Shown here piece by piece: positions 14,712-17,116 of a DNA stretch of 17,116 nt. The notes under the pieces were generated by a model. It worked only from the letters and a program-made list of their open reading frames with translations, did no database searches and had not been told where the DNA came from. This stretch comes from Alphaproteobacteria bacterium. Lineage in GTDB: Bacteria; Pseudomonadota; Alphaproteobacteria; Rhizobiales; Xanthobacteraceae. A program made the position numbers and the translations under genes. The stretch is taken from contig VAZU01000064.1 of NCBI GenBank assembly GCA_005884745.1, positions 13,791 through 30,906 of the forward strand. The letters are read 5' to 3'. Every line of letters begins with the position of its first letter. The first letter of the stretch is position 1.

Positions 14712-14772
14712 CCCGCATGGAGCGAAGCGGAATGCGGGGTTCCCGGATTTCGCTCCGCTCCATCCGGGCTAC
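14708..14772. repeat. Long imperfect palindrome overlapping the pqqE stop
   Basis: Two arms of about 26-30 bp pair with roughly four mismatches. The left arm starts GTAGCCCGCATGGAGCGAAG at 14708 and the right arm ends CTCCATCCGGGCTAC at 14772. The pqqE TAG lies in the left arm. It resembles an intergenic repeat I recall as very common in Bradyrhizobium-like genomes. It may also protect or end the pqq transcript, but no T-run follows. Confidence 0.75.
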
Positions 14773-14798
14773 CAAACTATCACAGCAGGGAGGAACCC

Positions 14799-15113
14799 AT
14801 GATCAAGGTGAGCGTGCTCTACCCGAGCGACCAGGGCAGCAAGTTCGACATCGATTATTACTGCAAGAAGCACATGCCGATGGTGCAGCAAAAACTCGGC
14901 GCGGCGTGCAAGAAGATCGCGGTCGATTACGGCATCGAGGGCGGCGCCCCCGGCTCCAAGCCCGGCTTTGCCGCTGCGGGCCATCTCTATTGCGATTCGG
15001 TCGAGGCGTTCCGCGCCGCTTTCGGCCCGCACGCCAAGGAGATCATGGCGGACATCCCCAATTACACCGACATTCCGCCGACCATTCAGATCAGCGAAGT
15101 GAAGGTCGGCTAG
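14799..15113 (+). CDS. EthD-family small protein
   Basis: The ATG at 14799 follows GGGAGGAACCC and gives 104 residues. The sequence starts MIKVSVLYPSDQGSKFDIDY and continues YCKKHMPMVQQKLG, the DxxYY..HxP pattern of EthD ferredoxin-like dimeric barrel proteins. It continues with GHLYCDSVEAFRAAFGPHAKEIMADIPNYTD and ends IQISEVKVG. EthD was named from ether degradation, but most members have no proven role and are thought to bind or turn over small aromatic or polyketide compounds. It follows pqqE on the same strand, separated by the long palindrome, with its own ribosome site. A tie to PQQ synthesis is possible from position only. Confidence 0.88.
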   Translation: MIKVSVLYPSDQGSKFDIDYYCKKHMPMVQQKLGAACKKIAVDYGIEGGAPGSKPGFAAAGHLYCDSVEAFRAAFGPHAKEIMADIPNYTDIPPTIQISEVKVG

Positions 15114-15138
15114 GCTGCTCGCTGGCATCCTCCGCCAA

Positions 15139-15618
15139 TCATGGTACCGGCTGTTTGCGCTCGGGCGGGTCCGGAGCGCGCATCAGCCAATAGACCCCGC
15201 CGAGTGCCAGGATCGCCGCGGCGAGCGCGAACAGCTGCAGGGCTTCGGTCGCGGCGACGTCGAGGATGAGCAGCTTGCGCACGACCGCCAACAGCGCGAT
15301 CAGGATCACGCTGCGGACCTGCACCACGTTGTCCCGGCGCTCCGCCAGCACCAGCAAGGATCGCTTGAACTCCAGCGCGATGATGACGGTGAAGATCATC
15401 CCGAAGATCGCCTGAAACACCGAATAGTCGGTGGGATCGAACGAGCCGGAGACCACGATGCTGAGCACGATCTTCAGCATCAGGTTCCAGACCGCGAACA
15501 CGATCACGATCCCGATCAGGCCGGTGAGGATGAGCACGACGACGTGCTCGAATTTCTGGTAGAGCGTCAGAAATCCCCAGCGAGCGCGGGTCGCGGCAAG
15601 CTGCTCCTTCAACTGCAC
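15139..15618 (-). CDS. PsiE-family inner-membrane protein
   Basis: The GTG at 15618, with GGGAGG six bases upstream, gives 159 residues. Four membrane helices are visible at about 26-48, 66-84, 103-119 and 125-146. The segments LTLYQKFEHVVVLILTGLI, FGMIFTVIIALEFKRSLL and RRDNVVQVRSVILIALLAVVRK fit the phosphate-starvation-inducible PsiE family (DUF of inner-membrane proteins). The function is not known beyond its phosphate-linked expression in E. coli. It is on the same strand as the aldo/keto reductase 75 bp upstream and may be co-transcribed. No phosphate-box sequence was recognised. Confidence 0.85.
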   Translation of the reverse strand: MQLKEQLAATRARWGFLTLYQKFEHVVVLILTGLIGIVIVFAVWNLMLKIVLSIVVSGSFDPTDYSVFQAIFGMIFTVIIALEFKRSLLVLAERRDNVVQVRSVILIALLAVVRKLLILDVAATEALQLFALAAAILALGGVYWLMRAPDPPERKQPVP

Positions 15619-15680
15619 GTCACGCCTCCCGGTTTGGTGCTCGGCGGCGAGATGGGCTTTCGGGCCGCACCCTAGCGAAT

Positions 15681-15694
15681 ACCCCTGTCGGGGT
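15681..15694. terminator. Short hairpin after the aldo/keto reductase gene
   Basis: ACCCC-TGTC-GGGGT forms a 5-bp stem overlapping the last base of the reductase stop. With no T-run on the minus strand it is at best a weak terminator, and PsiE may still be read through from the reductase gene. Confidence 0.25.
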
Positions 15695-16539
15695 CACGTC
15701 GTCGCCAGCGGCAGCTTTCGCTTGGGTCGCGCAAACGCGCGATCGAGCGCCGCGAGATCTTGTTTGCCCAGGCGCAGGTCGAGCGCGGCGAAATTCTCGC
15801 GCACATGGGCCTCGCTCGCGGATTTCGGAATGGCGATGACGTTGTTTTGCCGAAGGAGCCAGGCGAGCGCCACCTGGCTCGGCGTCGCCCCAAGTTGTTG
15901 CGCGATGCGCTTGAGATCGAGTGAGCGCACGAGCCTGCCCTCGTCGAGCGGTGAATAGGCCATGACCGGGATGCGCCGCCGGCGGCACCAGGGCAGGAGA
16001 TCGTGCTCGATGCCGCGCCGATTGAGGTTGTACATCACCTGGTCGGCCGCGACCGCCTTGCCGCCGGGAAGCCGGAGGAGCTCTTGCATATCCTCGACGT
16101 CGAAATTGCTCACGCCCCAGTGGCGGATGTTTCCGGCGCGCACGAGCGCCGTGAACGCTTCGAGCACCTCGGCGAGTTCGACTTCCTGCTCGCGCCAGTG
16201 CAGCAGATAGAGGTCGATCCGGTCGGTATCGAGCCGCTTCAGACTGCGCTCGCACGCCGCGATCGTGCCGCGCCGCGTCGCGTGCTCGGGCAGCACCTTG
16301 CTGACGAGAAAAACCTCATCGCGGCGTCCCGCGATCGCCGCGCCGACGATCTTTTCCGCCCCGCCGTCGGCATACATTTCCGCGGTGTCGATCAGCCTCA
16401 TGCCGAGATCGAGACCGAGGTTGAGCGCCGCGATCTCCGCTCTGCGCCGCCGGCGGTCCTCGCCCATGTTCCAGGTGCCCTGCCCCAGCGTGGGCACCGG
16501 CTCGCCGGACGGAAGCTTCGCCATGGGGATAGGTTTCAT
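15694..16539 (-). CDS. Aldo/keto reductase
   Basis: The 281-residue protein starts at the ATG at 16539. It is an NADPH-type TIM-barrel reductase of carbonyl compounds. The catalytic tetrad is complete: Asp51 (IDTAEMY), Tyr56, Lys81 (LVSKVLP) and His114 (LYLLHW). Other family marks are PTLGQGTWNMGE at the N-terminus, HWGVSNFD, MYNLNRRGIEHDLLPWC, MAYSPLDEG, and the cofactor-binding AIPKSASEAHVREN near the C-terminus. It fits the YafB/DkgA-like or plant-like AKR groups; the substrate is not clear. No nearby gene shows a matching pathway. It is likely cytoplasmic and may share a transcript with the PsiE gene downstream. Confidence 0.93.
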   Translation of the reverse strand: MKPIPMAKLPSGEPVPTLGQGTWNMGEDRRRRRAEIAALNLGLDLGMRLIDTAEMYADGGAEKIVGAAIAGRRDEVFLVSKVLPEHATRRGTIAACERSLKRLDTDRIDLYLLHWREQEVELAEVLEAFTALVRAGNIRHWGVSNFDVEDMQELLRLPGGKAVAADQVMYNLNRRGIEHDLLPWCRRRRIPVMAYSPLDEGRLVRSLDLKRIAQQLGATPSQVALAWLLRQNNVIAIPKSASEAHVRENFAALDLRLGKQDLAALDRAFARPKRKLPLATT

Positions 16540-16689
16540 GATATTCTGATTATGCGAGACAGCCAGTCTCCTACTCCACCGCTCCCTTTACGGCTCCCCA
16601 CCCCGCTCCACGGTTGGTTCGGGGGATTTGAGCAACCGATGGGGCTCAGATCACCGCAATGGTAGGCGCGGTTCCATCGCTCTCGGATA

Positions 16690-17116
16690 TTAATCCTGCC
16701 GGAGCCAACCGTGTCTGGCGAATTCGATTAACTCGGGACGATATTCGAAATGCATCGTGTCGAAATGATACCATTTCCCACCCCAGATGAATCCATGGCG
16801 TTCGAAGATATCAATAATTTCAGGCGGTATACGGTTTCTCCACTCGAAGCGCCCCGTTTTGTTCTTTTCCCACAACCAATAATCGCCGTAGTGGTCGTTG
16901 ATATCGATCGCTGCCCCATAGGAGTGGACGGACACCCGGCCGGTTCCAGCGATGGGGCGGCACTTATATGTACCTGCCGAAGGAACCAGATATTTCATAA
17001 GACTCCGAGGTAGCGTTTCGAGCTCGTGCGAAACCTCATTGAGCTTTTCTGCAACTCCATTCACGCTTGTCGCCATCAGCGTGCCACCGCCGTACCGCGA
17101 TAACCATGCAACCGGC
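16690..17116 (-). CDS. M15-type D-Ala-D-Ala carboxypeptidase/endolysin-like protein, 5' partial
   Basis: The frame reads from the window edge (PVAWLSRYGGGTLMATSVNG) to TAA at 16690-16692 with no stop, so the start lies beyond the window; an internal ATG at 17076 is unlikely to be the true start. Zinc-site motifs of M15 peptidases are present: a His and Asp in RVSVHSYGAAIDIN and a His in the final FDTMHFEYRP. RPIAGTGR and WGGKWYHFDT are also typical. Such enzymes cut D-Ala-containing or cross-bridge bonds in peptidoglycan and occur in cells and phages. The region is clearly less GC-rich (about half GC by eye) than the rest, a sign of recent transfer or a phage source. The 150 bp between it and the reductase hold no clear gene. 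Confidence 0.85.
   Translation of the reverse strand, partial: PVAWLSRYGGGTLMATSVNGVAEKLNEVSHELETLPRSLMKYLVPSAGTYKCRPIAGTGRVSVHSYGAAIDINDHYGDYWLWEKNKTGRFEWRNRIPPEIIDIFERHGFIWGGKWYHFDTMHFEYRPELIEFARHGWLRQD

Noticed and set aside
16611..16638. CGGTTG/CAACCG hairpin with a TTCG-containing loop, considered as part of a tRNA or attachment site
   Set aside because: No acceptor, D or anticodon arms can be built around it on either strand.

Overview
The window looks like chromosome from a high-GC alphaproteobacterium, probably of the order Hyphomicrobiales (Rhizobiales). Two things suggest this: the codon usage and protein sequences, and three intergenic palindromes that resemble repeats common in Bradyrhizobium-like genomes. 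The gene content points to methylotrophy or C1 metabolism. I cannot place the genus. No methanol dehydrogenase gene (mxaF or xoxF) lies in the window.

Region 1 (1-3280) is a tetrahydromethanopterin/methylofuran C1 island. It holds the 3' part of a CitG-like gene, fae (formaldehyde-activating enzyme), a HisA-related TIM-barrel gene on the opposite strand, and a hydantoinase-type (ASKHA) ATPase gene of the kind linked to H4MPT pathways and to MfnF. A perfect 13-bp hairpin separates the convergent fae and HisA-like genes.

Region 2 (3282-6681) is an envelope section. It holds a probable outer-membrane barrel protein, whose 5' end carries a repeat palindrome, convergent with a TonB-dependent receptor. 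Upstream of the receptor is a 19-bp perfect palindrome that could be an operator.

Region 3 (6780-11223) is mixed: two small secreted Cys-containing proteins, an alkylsulfatase-type metallo-beta-lactamase-fold hydrolase, a two-gene operon (serine hydrolase then cupredoxin), and folE (GTP cyclohydrolase I). FolE makes the pterin precursor for folate and plausibly for H4MPT.

Region 4 (11506-14711) is a pqqABCDE cluster for the cofactor pyrroloquinoline quinone. pqqA, pqqC, pqqD and pqqE are intact. pqqB has lost its conserved N-terminal motif: the remnant of its start and the rest of the gene lie in different frames, as expected from a 44-bp deletion. PqqC also has Ile where the Klebsiella enzyme has active-site His154. 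Palindromic repeats sit between pqqC and pqqD and at the pqqE stop codon.

Region 5 (14799-17116) holds an EthD-family protein, a PsiE-family membrane protein, an aldo/keto reductase, and the 3' part of an M15-type peptidase gene with clearly lower GC than the rest.

Taken together, Fae with H4MPT/methylofuran chemistry would carry formaldehyde-level C1 units, and PQQ would serve periplasmic alcohol dehydrogenases encoded elsewhere. FolE and the TonB receptor could supply precursors and metal, but those links are inferred. I found no clear sign of a wholly new system. The pqqB lesion and the uncharacterised members of the C1 island are the points most worth following.
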